A stretch of 64,000 nt of DNA from Microbacterium bovistercoris (lineage in GTDB: Bacteria; Actinomycetota; Actinomycetes; Actinomycetales; Microbacteriaceae). Below are positions 25,652 through 34,373 of this stretch, piece after piece (position 1 is the first letter of the stretch; the number at the start of each line of letters is the position of its first letter). The DNA lies in NCBI RefSeq assembly GCF_003387575.1, contig NZ_QUAB01000048.1, positions 62,001-126,000 of the forward strand, given 5' to 3'. The notes beneath the pieces were generated by a model, which did not search any database, was not told the origin of the DNA, and worked only from the letters and a program-made list of their open reading frames with translations. Made by a program: the position numbers and the translations under genes.

Positions 25652-26775
25652 TGCCGCTCCCCGACCTGCTCTCGATCATCGGGATGTCGCTGGGTGTCGC
25701 CCTGCTGACCGGGGCCATCGGCCTGCTCGTCCTGCACGCGCTGCGCAGCAGGCGCCTGCTCGTGCAGCTGGTCGTGGTCGTGCTGGCCGAGGCGCTCACC
25801 CTCGCCTCCGGTGTGCTGGCGGTCGCGCAGGCGATGTACATCTCGGCGCATGACTTCCTCGTCGTGGTGGTGGTCACCGCCGTGTCGACGCTCATGGCGA
25901 TCGGCATCGCGCTGGTGCTTGGGCTGCGGCTCTCCCGCGCTGCCCGTCGGCTGCAGGCGCTCACGCACTCGGTCGGCGACGGCGAGATCGTGGCGAGCGG
26001 GGATCCGCTGCCTGCCGGCGGTGAGCTGCAGCGGATCGCCGAGGAGCTCGCCACCACCAGCGCGCGCCTCGCCGAGGCGCGGGCCCAGGTGCGTGCGATC
26101 GACGAGTCCCGGCGCGAGCTGATGACGTGGATCTCGCACGACCTGCGCTCTCCGCTGAGCGGTCTGCGCGCGATGACGGAGGCGCTGGAGGACGGCATGG
26201 CCGAAGATCCCGCCCGGTTCCATCGCCAGATGCGGCTGCAGGTCGACCACCTCACCTCACTGGTGGACAACCTGTTCGAGCTCTCCAAGATCTCATCGGG
26301 CACCCTTGTGCTCACGCCGGTGCCCCTGTCGCTGCGCGACCTGGTCAGCGACGCCGCGGCCGAGCTGGCCCCGGTGGCGAGAGCGAAACGGATCGAGCTG
26401 GTCGAGAACACCAGCCCCGACCATGTCGTCGTCGCCGATCCGGCCGAACTGTCGCGCGTTGTGGCGAACCTGCTCATGAATGCGATCGAGCACACCCCCG
26501 AGGGCGGCGTGATCCGCATCCGCACCGAGCAGAGCGCCGACACTGTCACGCTGTCGGTGCACGACTCCGGCGCCGGCATCGCCGACGAGGACCTGCATCG
26601 CATCTTCGATCCCGGCTGGCGAGGCACGCGCGCGCGAACGCCTGACGCCGCCGGCGCCACGGGCGCAGGCCTGGGGCTGGCGATCGCGCAGGGCATCGTC
26701 GAAGCTCATAGCGGGCGGATCACCGCCCGGAACGAAGACGTCGGATGCCGCTTCGAGGTGGAGCTGCCGGTCTGA
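25648..26775 (+). CDS. Sensor histidine kinase
   Basis: Membrane histidine kinase of 375 residues. The N-terminal half has four helices (about residues 5-30, 35-60, 68-90 and 95-105) with very short loops, so it probably senses a signal in or near the membrane. The HAMP-like linker is followed by the H-box MTWISHDLRSPLSGLRAM, N-box NLLMNAIEHTPEGG, and G boxes DSGAGIADEDLHRIFD and GAGLGLAIAQGIV. ATG 25648 overlaps the regulator stop. It is preceded by GGGAGG. Confidence 0.94.
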   Translation: MMPLPDLLSIIGMSLGVALLTGAIGLLVLHALRSRRLLVQLVVVVLAEALTLASGVLAVAQAMYISAHDFLVVVVVTAVSTLMAIGIALVLGLRLSRAARRLQALTHSVGDGEIVASGDPLPAGGELQRIAEELATTSARLAEARAQVRAIDESRRELMTWISHDLRSPLSGLRAMTEALEDGMAEDPARFHRQMRLQVDHLTSLVDNLFELSKISSGTLVLTPVPLSLRDLVSDAAAELAPVARAKRIELVENTSPDHVVVADPAELSRVVANLLMNAIEHTPEGGVIRIRTEQSADTVTLSVHDSGAGIADEDLHRIFDPGWRGTRARTPDAAGATGAGLGLAIAQGIVEAHSGRITARNEDVGCRFEVELPV

Positions 26776-26793
26776 CTCCTGGCCGGTCCGCAC

Positions 26794-27735
26794 TCAGTGC
26801 GTGTACTCCATGAGCTCGACGCCGAGCGTGCGGAACGCATCGTGCGCACGCAGCCGATGGCTGATCGAGAGGTCGTCGAAGCAGACGATCAGGGCGTAGA
26901 CCACTCCGGCGCGCGGGCCGCCGAGCACGCCGGCCTCGACGCGCACGCCGCGGTCGCGACCGGTCTTGTTGATGAAGAGCAGACCGTGCGCGTCCTGGTC
27001 GTGCGCGAACGGGTCGAGGCCGGTGGATGCCGCCACGAGGCTGAGGTCGTAGTTCAGGTTCAGCCATTCGGCGACCTGCGCGCTGACGGTCGCGTCGATC
27101 ACGGCGGAGTTCACCAGCGACGAGAACAGCAGCGCCAGTTCCTGCGTGGTGCCGACGGCGACCTGCGGCGCGTCATCCGGTCCGCGCTGGTCGCGGAAGC
27201 GGTCGAGCAGTGCGGTGCGCGGCATCCCGAGCGAGGCGATCCGCGCGCGGATCCGCTCGTGTCCGACCCGCTGCAGCAGCGCGTTCACGGCGTTCGGGTC
27301 TCCGACGGTCGCGGCGAGCACCGCGAGGTCGACGATCGGCAGCGCGGGTGCGCGCAGATGCCGCCACAGCCCCGACGACGAGACGAGTTCGAGATCCGCC
27401 CTGTCGATGATCTCGAGGGCGTCGATCGTGCCGGCCTCGATTCCGGCCGCGACCTCGATCAGCAGCGGGACGATGCCCAGCCCTGCGATCGGCATGGTGA
27501 CGTGGTCATCACCGCGCAGCACCGGCGTGGCGCTGTCCAGATCGGCGACGTGCACCGAGACCTGCGCTCCGGCATCCGCGAGTTCCTCGAGGGCGCGCAG
27601 CGTCGAGGTGAACGAGCGACGGCCCGCGGCGGCGCGCCGCGGCACACGGCGACCGCCACCACCGCGCGACGAACGCCGCACTGTCGTTGACGAGCCTTCG
27701 ACGGGCTCAGGGACCGGGGCGGAGGAGGAACCCAC
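26794..27735 (-). CDS. Class A beta-lactamase-fold protein lacking catalytic Ser/Lys
   Basis: Protein of 313 residues with the class A beta-lactamase/serine hydrolase layout. Where S-x-x-K is expected the sequence is MPIAGLGIVPLLIE, so serine and lysine appear replaced by Gly and Ile. The SDN position reads VGDPNAVNALL. The KTG motif is kept in LLFINKTGRDRGVRV. This looks like a pseudoenzyme that keeps the fold, perhaps binding muropeptides or a partner. The N-terminus is low-complexity and Arg-rich and contains PEPVEGSS encoded by a dispersed repeat. The GTG at 27735 follows GGAAGG at a good distance, but a later start is possible. Confidence 0.75.
   Translation of the reverse strand: MGSSSAPVPEPVEGSSTTVRRSSRGGGGRRVPRRAAAGRRSFTSTLRALEELADAGAQVSVHVADLDSATPVLRGDDHVTMPIAGLGIVPLLIEVAAGIEAGTIDALEIIDRADLELVSSSGLWRHLRAPALPIVDLAVLAATVGDPNAVNALLQRVGHERIRARIASLGMPRTALLDRFRDQRGPDDAPQVAVGTTQELALLFSSLVNSAVIDATVSAQVAEWLNLNYDLSLVAASTGLDPFAHDQDAHGLLFINKTGRDRGVRVEAGVLGGPRAGVVYALIVCFDDLSISHRLRAHDAFRTLGVELMEYTH
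27695..27715 (-). repeat. Dispersed repeat copy at N-terminus of beta-lactamase-fold gene
   Basis: On the minus strand GGTCCCTGAGCCCGTCGAAG plus G, one base from the core seen at 4952-4974. It is translated as VPEPVEG near residue 8 of the protein. Confidence 0.75.
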
Positions 27736-27839
27736 GCTGTTCCTTCCACGTAGGGGGGTTGCGGAGGATGACGGGTGCCTGGGCGGCTTCCGCGCGTCGA
27801 CGTGCGGAAATTCGTCCCCAGGCTCCTTCGCTATCGTAA

Positions 27840-27868
27840 CCCCCGCCCGTGACCGTCACGGACGGGGG
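27840..27868 (-). terminator. Terminator after M13 peptidase
   Basis: CCCCCG-C-CCGTGA and TCACGG-A-CGGGGG pair around a CCG loop, only 10 bp beyond the peptidase stop. This is a 12-bp stem with one mismatch. Confidence 0.8.
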
Positions 27869-27878
27869 CCCAGGACGG

Positions 27879-29852
27879 TCACCAGATCGTGACGCGCTGC
27901 CCCTCGGGAAGGTACAGACGATCGCCCTCGGTCACGTCGAACGCGTCGTAGAACGCGCCGATGTTGCTGACGATCTGGTTGCAGCGGAACTCGTTCGGCG
28001 AGTGCGGGTCGATCGTGAGCAGGCGGATGGTCTCGGCGTCGCGGCTCTTCTGCTGCCAGACCTGCGCCCAGCTCAGCAGCAGGCGCTGCACACCGGTGTA
28101 GCCGTCGATCTCCTGGGCTGCTGAGCCTGCCGAAGCACCCAGCGCGATCTCGTACGCCTTCAGCGCGATGCCGAGGCCGCCCAGGTCGCCGATGTTCTCA
28201 CCGATGGTGAGTGCGCCGTTGACCTTGTTCTCCTCGCTCAGACCGACCGGCACGAGCGCGTCGTACTGCGCGATCAGCGCCTTGGTGCGCTCCTCGAAGG
28301 CAGCGCGGTCTTCATCGGTCCACCAGTCCGCCAGACGACCCTCGTGGTCGTAGCGGCTGCCCTGATCGTCGAAGCCGTGTCCGATCTCGTGGCCGATCAC
28401 CGCGCCGATGCCGCCGTAGTTCGCCGCCGCGTCGCGCTCGGCGTCGAAGAACGGGTACTGCAGGATGGCCGCCGGGAACACGATCTCGTTCATCAGCGGG
28501 TTGTAGTACGCGTTCACCGTCTGCGGCGACATGAACCACTCGTCGCGGTCGATCGGCCGGCCGACCTTGCCGATCTGACGGTCGTGCTCGAAGTGCGTCG
28601 CGTTGCGGACGCTGCCGATCAGGTCGGCCGCGTCGATCTCGACGGCGTCGTAGTCGCGCCAGGTCACCGGGTGGCCGATCTTCGGGCGGAAGGTGTCGAG
28701 CTTCTGCAGCGCGCGCTGGCGCGTCTCCGGGCTCATCCACTCGAGCTCGGTGATGCTCTGGCGGTACGCCTCGATGAGATTCGCGACCAGTTCGTCCATG
28801 GCCGCCTTCGCGGCCGGCGGGAAGTGCCGCTCGACGTAGATCTTGCCGACCGCGTCGCCGAGCGAACCCTCGACGAGCGAGACGCCGCGCTTCCAGCGCT
28901 CGCGGATGGTGGGCACCCCGGAGAGCTCGGTGCCGTAGAACGAGAAGTTCTCCTGCACGATGTCGTCGGTGAGGTAGGCGGCAAGACCGTGCACGACCTT
29001 GGCGCGCAGCCAGGCCTTCCAGTCGTCGAGACGCTCCTCGACGAGCAGCGAGCCGAGGCCCTCGAAGAAGCTGGGCTGGTAGGCGACGACCTCGGCGAAC
29101 GCCTCGGGGTGCGCCACAGCGACCGCGTCGCGCCACGGCGACAGGTCGACGCCGACGAGCTGCTGCAGCTCGTCCCAGGTCTTCAGGTTGTAGGTCTTCA
29201 CCGCGTCGCGGGATTCGACGTTGTCCCAGTGGTGGGCGGCGATCTCGTGCTCGAGCGAGAACGCGCGATCCGCCGTGGAGGCGGCATCCGCGACGCCCGC
29301 GAGCGTGAGCAGGCGCTCGAGGTGCGCGCGGTAGGCGGCGCGAGTGCCCTCGAAGCTGTCCTGACGGTAGTAGCTCTCGTCGGGCAGCGACAGACCCGCC
29401 TGCAGCACGAACGGCACGTACCGCTCGGGGTTGCCCGGGTCGGGCTCGACGAAGACGCCGATCAGGGCTGCGACGCCGTCGCGGTCGAACTCGCCGACGG
29501 CGGAGAGGAACGACGGGATGCCGTCGATCCCGTCGACCTTGGCGAGGGCCTCCTCGAGCGGGGCGACGCCGAGCGCGGCGATGCGCTCGGTGTCCATGAA
29601 GGCCGTGTAGAGGTCGCCGACCTTGCGAGCGAGGGTGCCGGGAGCAGCATCCTGCGACTCCTCGATGATCGCCCGCACGTCCTTCTCGGCCTGCTCGGCG
29701 AGCTGGTGGAAGGAGCCCCAACGGGCCTTGTCGTCGGGGATCTCGGTACGGTCGAGCCACGCACCGTTGACGTGGCGGTAGAGGTCGTCCTGGGGGCGGA
29801 TGCCGGAGCTGAACTCGGACAGGGCGAGGCCGGAGGGCAGAGCGTCAGTCAT
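27879..29852 (-). CDS. M13-family zinc metallopeptidase (PepO/neprilysin type)
   Basis: Endopeptidase of 657 residues, the normal length for M13 enzymes. The zinc motif H-E-I-G-H is in AVIGHEIGHGFDDQGS near residue 495, with the downstream glutamate in TIGENIGDLGGL. The substrate-site NAYYNPLMNEIVFPAAILQ is conserved. There is no signal peptide, so it is probably cytoplasmic and trims small peptides. ATG 29852 is preceded by TAGGCT at 7 nt (leaderless). Near residue 575 the sequence GASAGSAAQE is encoded by a degenerate copy of the dispersed repeat. Confidence 0.95.
   Translation of the reverse strand: MTDALPSGLALSEFSSGIRPQDDLYRHVNGAWLDRTEIPDDKARWGSFHQLAEQAEKDVRAIIEESQDAAPGTLARKVGDLYTAFMDTERIAALGVAPLEEALAKVDGIDGIPSFLSAVGEFDRDGVAALIGVFVEPDPGNPERYVPFVLQAGLSLPDESYYRQDSFEGTRAAYRAHLERLLTLAGVADAASTADRAFSLEHEIAAHHWDNVESRDAVKTYNLKTWDELQQLVGVDLSPWRDAVAVAHPEAFAEVVAYQPSFFEGLGSLLVEERLDDWKAWLRAKVVHGLAAYLTDDIVQENFSFYGTELSGVPTIRERWKRGVSLVEGSLGDAVGKIYVERHFPPAAKAAMDELVANLIEAYRQSITELEWMSPETRQRALQKLDTFRPKIGHPVTWRDYDAVEIDAADLIGSVRNATHFEHDRQIGKVGRPIDRDEWFMSPQTVNAYYNPLMNEIVFPAAILQYPFFDAERDAAANYGGIGAVIGHEIGHGFDDQGSRYDHEGRLADWWTDEDRAAFEERTKALIAQYDALVPVGLSEENKVNGALTIGENIGDLGGLGIALKAYEIALGASAGSAAQEIDGYTGVQRLLLSWAQVWQQKSRDAETIRLLTIDPHSPNEFRCNQIVSNIGAFYDAFDVTEGDRLYLPEGQRVTIW
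28115..28140 (+). repeat. Degenerate dispersed repeat inside M13 peptidase gene
   Basis: CTGAGCCTGCCGAAGCACCC within this stretch differs from the TGAGCCTGTCGAAGGG core by two bases. It lies in a segment encoding a small-residue loop of the peptidase (GASAGSAAQ on the opposite strand). Confidence 0.55.
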
Positions 29853-29882
29853 GCGGTCCAGCCTATGCCGGGTGGCAGACAA

Positions 29883-31790
29883 TCAGCCCGCGGCGCAGGC
29901 GGCCGATGCCTCGACTCCTTCGAGCCTCTCGGCGGTCCAGGCGAATGCGTCGTCCATCGCCGGCGAATCGGCCTCGACCAGGGAGAGGTGGCCGAGGTCG
30001 GGGTATGCACGGAAGTCGATGTACGTCCCCGCCCCGCAGAGCGCTCCGGCATAGCCGGACTGCATCGTGAAGTCGATCAGCTCGTCGGCCATGCCCTGCC
30101 CGAGCAGCACCGGGATCTCGGGCTGCGCGGGCGGGATGTTCTGCGTCAGCCGCTCGCCGAGCGGGCCGGTCGCCGGATCCTTGCGGAAGATCTCGGGGTC
30201 GTCGGTGAGCGCGAGCACGGACAGCACCGAGACGAGCATGTCGGGTGCGGCCAGGCAGCGCCGCGCCATCTCGCGCACGGTCACCTCGGCGCCGGGGCGG
30301 ATGTACTCGCGGAACGTGACTTCGGGGTACACGCCGCTGTATCCGCTCATCACGAACGACGCGAACACGCTGCCGCCGGTCACGTCGGGCAGGTGCGCCA
30401 CGAGCGCGGTGAGATCACTCGCGGGAGCGAGCGCGACGACGCCGTCCAGTGGCACGTCCGGGGCGTAGTCCTCTGCGATCGCGCTGCTCCAGAGCGCGGC
30501 GCCGCCACCCTGCGAGTGGCCCCAGGCGACGGTCTGCTCAGTGAGCCGCGTGCCGTCCATGTCGCGCGCTGCGCGCACGGCGTCGAGCTCGGCGCGGGCG
30601 CTGTCCTCGCCGATCAGGTACGGGTGCGGGCCTTCGGTGCCGAGGCCGATGTAGTCGGTGGCGACCATCGTCCAGCCGCGCGCGATCACGTCGTCGAGCA
30701 CGAACATCGCCCCGGATCCGAACGGGTCGGTGGCCAGCGACGGCGCGCAGGACTCGTCGAAGCCGGTGGTGCCGTGATGCCAGGCGATCACCGGGTGCGC
30801 GTCGCCGTCGCCGGGCGCGACGACGATGCCGCTCGCGACCGCGGGGGAACCGTCGCCATGGGTGGTCGTGTAGAGGATGCGCCAGGCCACGGCGCCGTCG
30901 GGGATGCCGCGGGTGAACGCCTCCGCGCGGATCAGCTTCCCCGGTTCACCGGGCACCGTGCGCGGTGCGGCGTAGAACTCGTCGACGACCGGGCTGCCCT
31001 CGCGCAGTGTGACACCCGCGACGAGGGCGCCCGCGGCGAGCGCGATCGCGCACAGGGCGCCGATGGTGCGCATCCAGCGCCGCGCGACGGTCTCGGCGCG
31101 CGGCTCGTCGGGGCGCGGTTCATCAGGTGTGGATTCGTCCGGCGCGGAACCGTCGGATGCCGGTTCGCCGGATGCCGGGACGTCGGATGCCGCATCGCGG
31201 CGCTTCCGCCACAGCGCGACGAGCGCCCCCATGCCGGTGAGCGCCAGCGTCGCGCCGAACACGACGGCGACGACGAGCAGGGTGATGTCGGGCCAGACCA
31301 GGGCGAGGATGCCGAAGACGATCGCTGCGAGGCCGAGCAGCGTCTCTGCGATGCGCCGGTCGAGCGTGATGCCGCGCTCGGTGAGCGCGAGCACGGTGCC
31401 GATCGCGCCGCGCACGATCAGGGCGATCCCGACGACCAGCGCGAGCCCGCGCACGGTCAGCCCCGGCAGGCCCAGCACGACGAGCCCCGTGAGGACCAGG
31501 GCGATCGCGACAAGCATCCGCAGTCCAGTGCGGCGGATGCCGGGCAGCGCGAGTTCCAGGAGACCGGCGACGACGAGTCCCGCACCGAACAGCAGGGCGA
31601 GCACTCCGAGCGAGGTAGTCGGCCGCACGATCAGCACGGCGCCGAGCATGACGGCCGCAACGGCGAGGACGGCGCCGACCGGCCACGGCACGCGGGCGAG
31701 CCACTCCGTGGCGATGCGCCGGCTCCGGGTGATGATGCCGGCGCGGTCAGCGGGGTGAGAGGTCACTGCGTCAGCGGGATCCGGGGTCAC
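29883..31790 (-). CDS. Membrane DUF308-like domain fused to secretory lipase
   Basis: Protein of 635 residues with two parts. Residues about 35-195 hold six helices in three repeated pairs, resembling the HdeD/DUF308 family. A Pro/Asp/Glu-rich linker (about 200-235) and one further helix follow, then an alpha/beta-hydrolase of the LIP/secretory-lipase type facing outside. The nucleophile serine is in VAWGHSQGGGAAL, with AWHHGTTGF as oxyanion-side segment and a late D/H pair in GQGMADELIDF and YPDLGHLSLVE. The GTG at 31790 lies 6 nt after TAGGCT (leaderless). The fusion tethers a lipase or esterase to the membrane. The substrate is unknown. Confidence 0.85.
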   Translation of the reverse strand: MTPDPADAVTSHPADRAGIITRSRRIATEWLARVPWPVGAVLAVAAVMLGAVLIVRPTTSLGVLALLFGAGLVVAGLLELALPGIRRTGLRMLVAIALVLTGLVVLGLPGLTVRGLALVVGIALIVRGAIGTVLALTERGITLDRRIAETLLGLAAIVFGILALVWPDITLLVVAVVFGATLALTGMGALVALWRKRRDAASDVPASGEPASDGSAPDESTPDEPRPDEPRAETVARRWMRTIGALCAIALAAGALVAGVTLREGSPVVDEFYAAPRTVPGEPGKLIRAEAFTRGIPDGAVAWRILYTTTHGDGSPAVASGIVVAPGDGDAHPVIAWHHGTTGFDESCAPSLATDPFGSGAMFVLDDVIARGWTMVATDYIGLGTEGPHPYLIGEDSARAELDAVRAARDMDGTRLTEQTVAWGHSQGGGAALWSSAIAEDYAPDVPLDGVVALAPASDLTALVAHLPDVTGGSVFASFVMSGYSGVYPEVTFREYIRPGAEVTVREMARRCLAAPDMLVSVLSVLALTDDPEIFRKDPATGPLGERLTQNIPPAQPEIPVLLGQGMADELIDFTMQSGYAGALCGAGTYIDFRAYPDLGHLSLVEADSPAMDDAFAWTAERLEGVEASAACAAG

Positions 31791-31870
31791 GGCGTCAGCC
31801 TAACGGCCCGCCGGACACGGCCTGACCGGCGTGAGCGGCAGGCGCTCCGTCGTTTGCCGGGCGTCCGCAG

Positions 31871-32518
31871 TCAGCCGGCCAACAGAACCGCGACCAGCGC
31901 GCCGGCCAGCATGGACGGCCCGAACGGGAGTGAACCGCGCAGGGTGGTGCGCCTCGCCGCGAGCATGACGATGCCGATCAACCCACCGCAGATGAAACCG
32001 GCCAGCAGGCCGAGCAGCCAGGTGCTCAGGCCGAACCAGCCCAGCAGCAGACCGATCGGGGCGGCGAGCTTCACGTCGCCCATGCCCATCGACTTCGGCG
32101 AGATGATCGCCAGCAGCAGATACACGGCGAACATCGCCACGCCTCCGACGGCGGCCCACGCCAGGCGCAGCCAGTCGCCGGTCAGGGCGGATGCCAGCAC
32201 GAGAGCGGGTGCGAGAAGGCCGAGCAGCCACAGGATCAGGGTGTTCGGCAACCGTCGCTCGGCGACGTCGACGATGCCCAGCATGGTGCCGAGGGCGGCG
32301 AAGATCAGGACGGCGGGCAGGATTGCGATATCCATCCGCCATGCGAGAAGGGCGAAGGATGCTGCGGCGAGGACGGCGGATGCGACGCGGGACGGCGTGC
32401 GGAGAGTGGCGGTCTTCACGGACGTGGTCGCCCAGACGAACAGGGGCCACCAGCCGAGGGCGGCGCCGGCGGCGGCCGCGCCGAGGGCGGCGGTGATCTC
32501 CGGGAGCATGGGAGTCAT
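31871..32518 (-). CDS. tadV: Prepilin peptidase (A24) of Tad pilus
   Basis: Aspartic membrane protease of 215 residues that cleaves the leader of Flp-type pilins. It has about seven helices. The catalytic aspartates are in GIVDVAERRLPNTL and MGMGDVKLAAPIG. The N-terminal methyltransferase domain of type IV prepilin peptidases is absent, as in other Tad systems. ATG 32518 overlaps the tadC stop by 4 bp. It is the last gene of the pilus operon. Confidence 0.9.
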   Translation of the reverse strand: MTPMLPEITAALGAAAAGAALGWWPLFVWATTSVKTATLRTPSRVASAVLAAASFALLAWRMDIAILPAVLIFAALGTMLGIVDVAERRLPNTLILWLLGLLAPALVLASALTGDWLRLAWAAVGGVAMFAVYLLLAIISPKSMGMGDVKLAAPIGLLLGWFGLSTWLLGLLAGFICGGLIGIVMLAARRTTLRGSLPFGPSMLAGALVAVLLAG

Positions 32519-33417
32519 CCGGTGCGACTGAGCGCATCGATGATGCCGGCGACGGCCGGTGTCAACACCACGATGAACAACACCGGCAGCAGGCAGAAGA
32601 TCAGCGGGAACAGGATCTTGACGGTCACCTTCTGCGCCTGCTCCTCGGCGCGCTGACGGCGCTTCAGGCGCATCTCGCCGGCCTGCACCCGCAGCACGTC
32701 GCCGAGCGCGATGCCGTAGGCGTCGGCCTGCACGACGGCGCGCACGAAGCGGCGCAGCTCTTCGACGCTGGTGCGCCACTCAAGCTCATGGAAGGCATCA
32801 CGTCGAGTCCGTCCGAGCGCCATGTCCTGCTGCACGCGCACCAGTTCGTCCGCCAACGGCCCAGTACTGCCGCGCGCGGCCTTGACCATGGCCGCGTCGA
32901 ATCCGAGACCCGCCTCGACGGCGATGGTCATCTGGTCGAGGAGGTCGGGCAGCGCCTTCCTGATCGTCTCCTGCCGGTCGTGGGCGCGGGAGTTGATCAG
33001 CACGTCGGGCAGGAAGAACAGTAGGACCACCGCGAAGAACACGAGGAACACCATCAACGGTGCTCCCCCGGTGCGGGTGAGCACCAGCATTCCGAGCACG
33101 ACTCCGGACAGCGGCAGCAGGATCTTCCACACCGCCATCGCGTTCGGTGTCCACCCGGCGGGTCGGCCGGCGAGCACGATCTGCTTCTCGATCCAAGCGA
33201 TGTATCCCTGCGGCGCGGCGGCGACCAGGCGCGCGCCGAGCGACGGCTGCTGCACCGGTCCGACCTCGGGCACGACGACGGCCCCGGCGGCCTCCGCCTC
33301 GGCGACCTCGGCAGCGGCCCCCTTCGGCTTCCCCTTCGGGAACAGCAGGAAGACGAACAGGCCGAACAGCAGGGCCGTGGCGACGGCGACGGCGACGGCG
33401 AGCACGGTGATCGGCAT
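32515..33417 (-). CDS. tadC: Tad pilus inner-membrane platform protein TadC
   Basis: Type II secretion system F-domain protein of 300 residues. Helices occur at the N-terminus, in the middle (MLVLTRTGGAPLMVFLVFFA) and at the C-terminus. The cytoplasmic F domain includes LPDLLDQMTIAVEAGLGFDA and RFVRAVVQADAYGIALGDVL, both family hallmarks. With TadB it forms the assembly platform driven by the CpaF ATPase. Stop and start codons of tadB and tadC share a base. Confidence 0.93.
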   Translation of the reverse strand: MPITVLAVAVAVATALLFGLFVFLLFPKGKPKGAAAEVAEAEAAGAVVVPEVGPVQQPSLGARLVAAAPQGYIAWIEKQIVLAGRPAGWTPNAMAVWKILLPLSGVVLGMLVLTRTGGAPLMVFLVFFAVVLLFFLPDVLINSRAHDRQETIRKALPDLLDQMTIAVEAGLGFDAAMVKAARGSTGPLADELVRVQQDMALGRTRRDAFHELEWRTSVEELRRFVRAVVQADAYGIALGDVLRVQAGEMRLKRRQRAEEQAQKVTVKILFPLIFCLLPVLFIVVLTPAVAGIIDALSRTG

Positions 33418-34373
33418 CAGAACTCCACCCGTACCGCGCGAGACACCCAGATGGTGCCGATGCTCAGCAGGATGAGCGCCACGATCAGGGCGATGATGCC
33501 CATAAAGTTCGAGAAGAAGAAGCCGACGTAGGCCGGGTTCAGCACCAGCAGGAGCAGAAAGACGCCGACCGGGAGGCAGACCAGGATGATGGCCGACAGC
33601 CGTCCCTCGGCGGAGAGGGCCTTCACCTGACGGCGGATCTGCCCGCGCTCACGGATGGTCGAACCGACCTGATCGAGCACCTCGGCGAGGTTTCCGCCGG
33701 TCTCCTGGCTGATCGCGATGGCCTGTGTGACCCACTCGAAGTCGGGGCTCTTCATCCGCTCGGCGACCGTGCGCAGGGCGTCCGCGAGCGGCCGTCCGAG
33801 GCGGGTCTCGTTGACGACGCGCGTCAGTTCTTCGGATGCCGGTTCCTCGGCCTCTGCGGCGACGGCGGCGATCGCCCGGTTCAGCCCGTGCCCGGCGCGC
33901 AGGCTGCCGGCGATCATCTGCACGAGGTCGTCGATCTGCTCGCCGAACTTCGCCTGCCGCGCGGAGGTGCGCGAGCTGACGATCAGTTTCGCGATCACCG
34001 GCCCGAGCAGGCCGAAGATAATCGCGAGCAGCAGGGGCGATCCGCTGGAGAGCCCGAGCAGGGCACCGAGCACCGCGAGTACGGCGGAACCGGCGATGAC
34101 GAGGATGAGGAAGCCGGACGGCTCGGTCTTGATTCCGGCGAGTTCGAGCTCCTCCGCGCCGAACAGCCGCCGGCGGCGCTTCGCGCCCGCGGCATCCAGA
34201 GCATCCGTCGTGCGCTGCGTGAAACGCGTGAGCGCACTGACGTGCTCCTGTCCGGGGGCGAGCCTGCGCGACCGCGCCACGCGCGGCGCCGCTGGCGCGA
34301 TCACCATGAACAGCAGTGCGAACAGCGCCAGCGTTCCGAGCAGGATGCCGCCGAACAGCAGCGTCGGGCTCAT
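33417..34373 (-). CDS. tadB: Tad pilus inner-membrane platform protein TadB
   Basis: Type II secretion F-domain protein of 318 residues, paralogous to TadC. The F domain includes QIDDLVQMIAGSLRAGHGLN, EETGGNLAEVLDQVGSTIRE-like sequence (here SQETGGNLAEVLDQVGSTI) and QVKALSAEGRLSAIILVCLP. Helices flank this domain. ATG 34373 overlaps the cpaF stop by 4 bp. It acts in the cell membrane beneath the pilus. Confidence 0.93.
   Translation of the reverse strand: MSPTLLFGGILLGTLALFALLFMVIAPAAPRVARSRRLAPGQEHVSALTRFTQRTTDALDAAGAKRRRRLFGAEELELAGIKTEPSGFLILVIAGSAVLAVLGALLGLSSGSPLLLAIIFGLLGPVIAKLIVSSRTSARQAKFGEQIDDLVQMIAGSLRAGHGLNRAIAAVAAEAEEPASEELTRVVNETRLGRPLADALRTVAERMKSPDFEWVTQAIAISQETGGNLAEVLDQVGSTIRERGQIRRQVKALSAEGRLSAIILVCLPVGVFLLLLVLNPAYVGFFFSNFMGIIALIVALILLSIGTIWVSRAVRVEF

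Noticed and set aside
28344-32531. Open frame of about 1395 codons on the plus strand across the M13 peptidase and lipase genes
   Set aside because: It is antisense to two well-supported genes and has low-complexity composition typical of GC-rich shadow frames.
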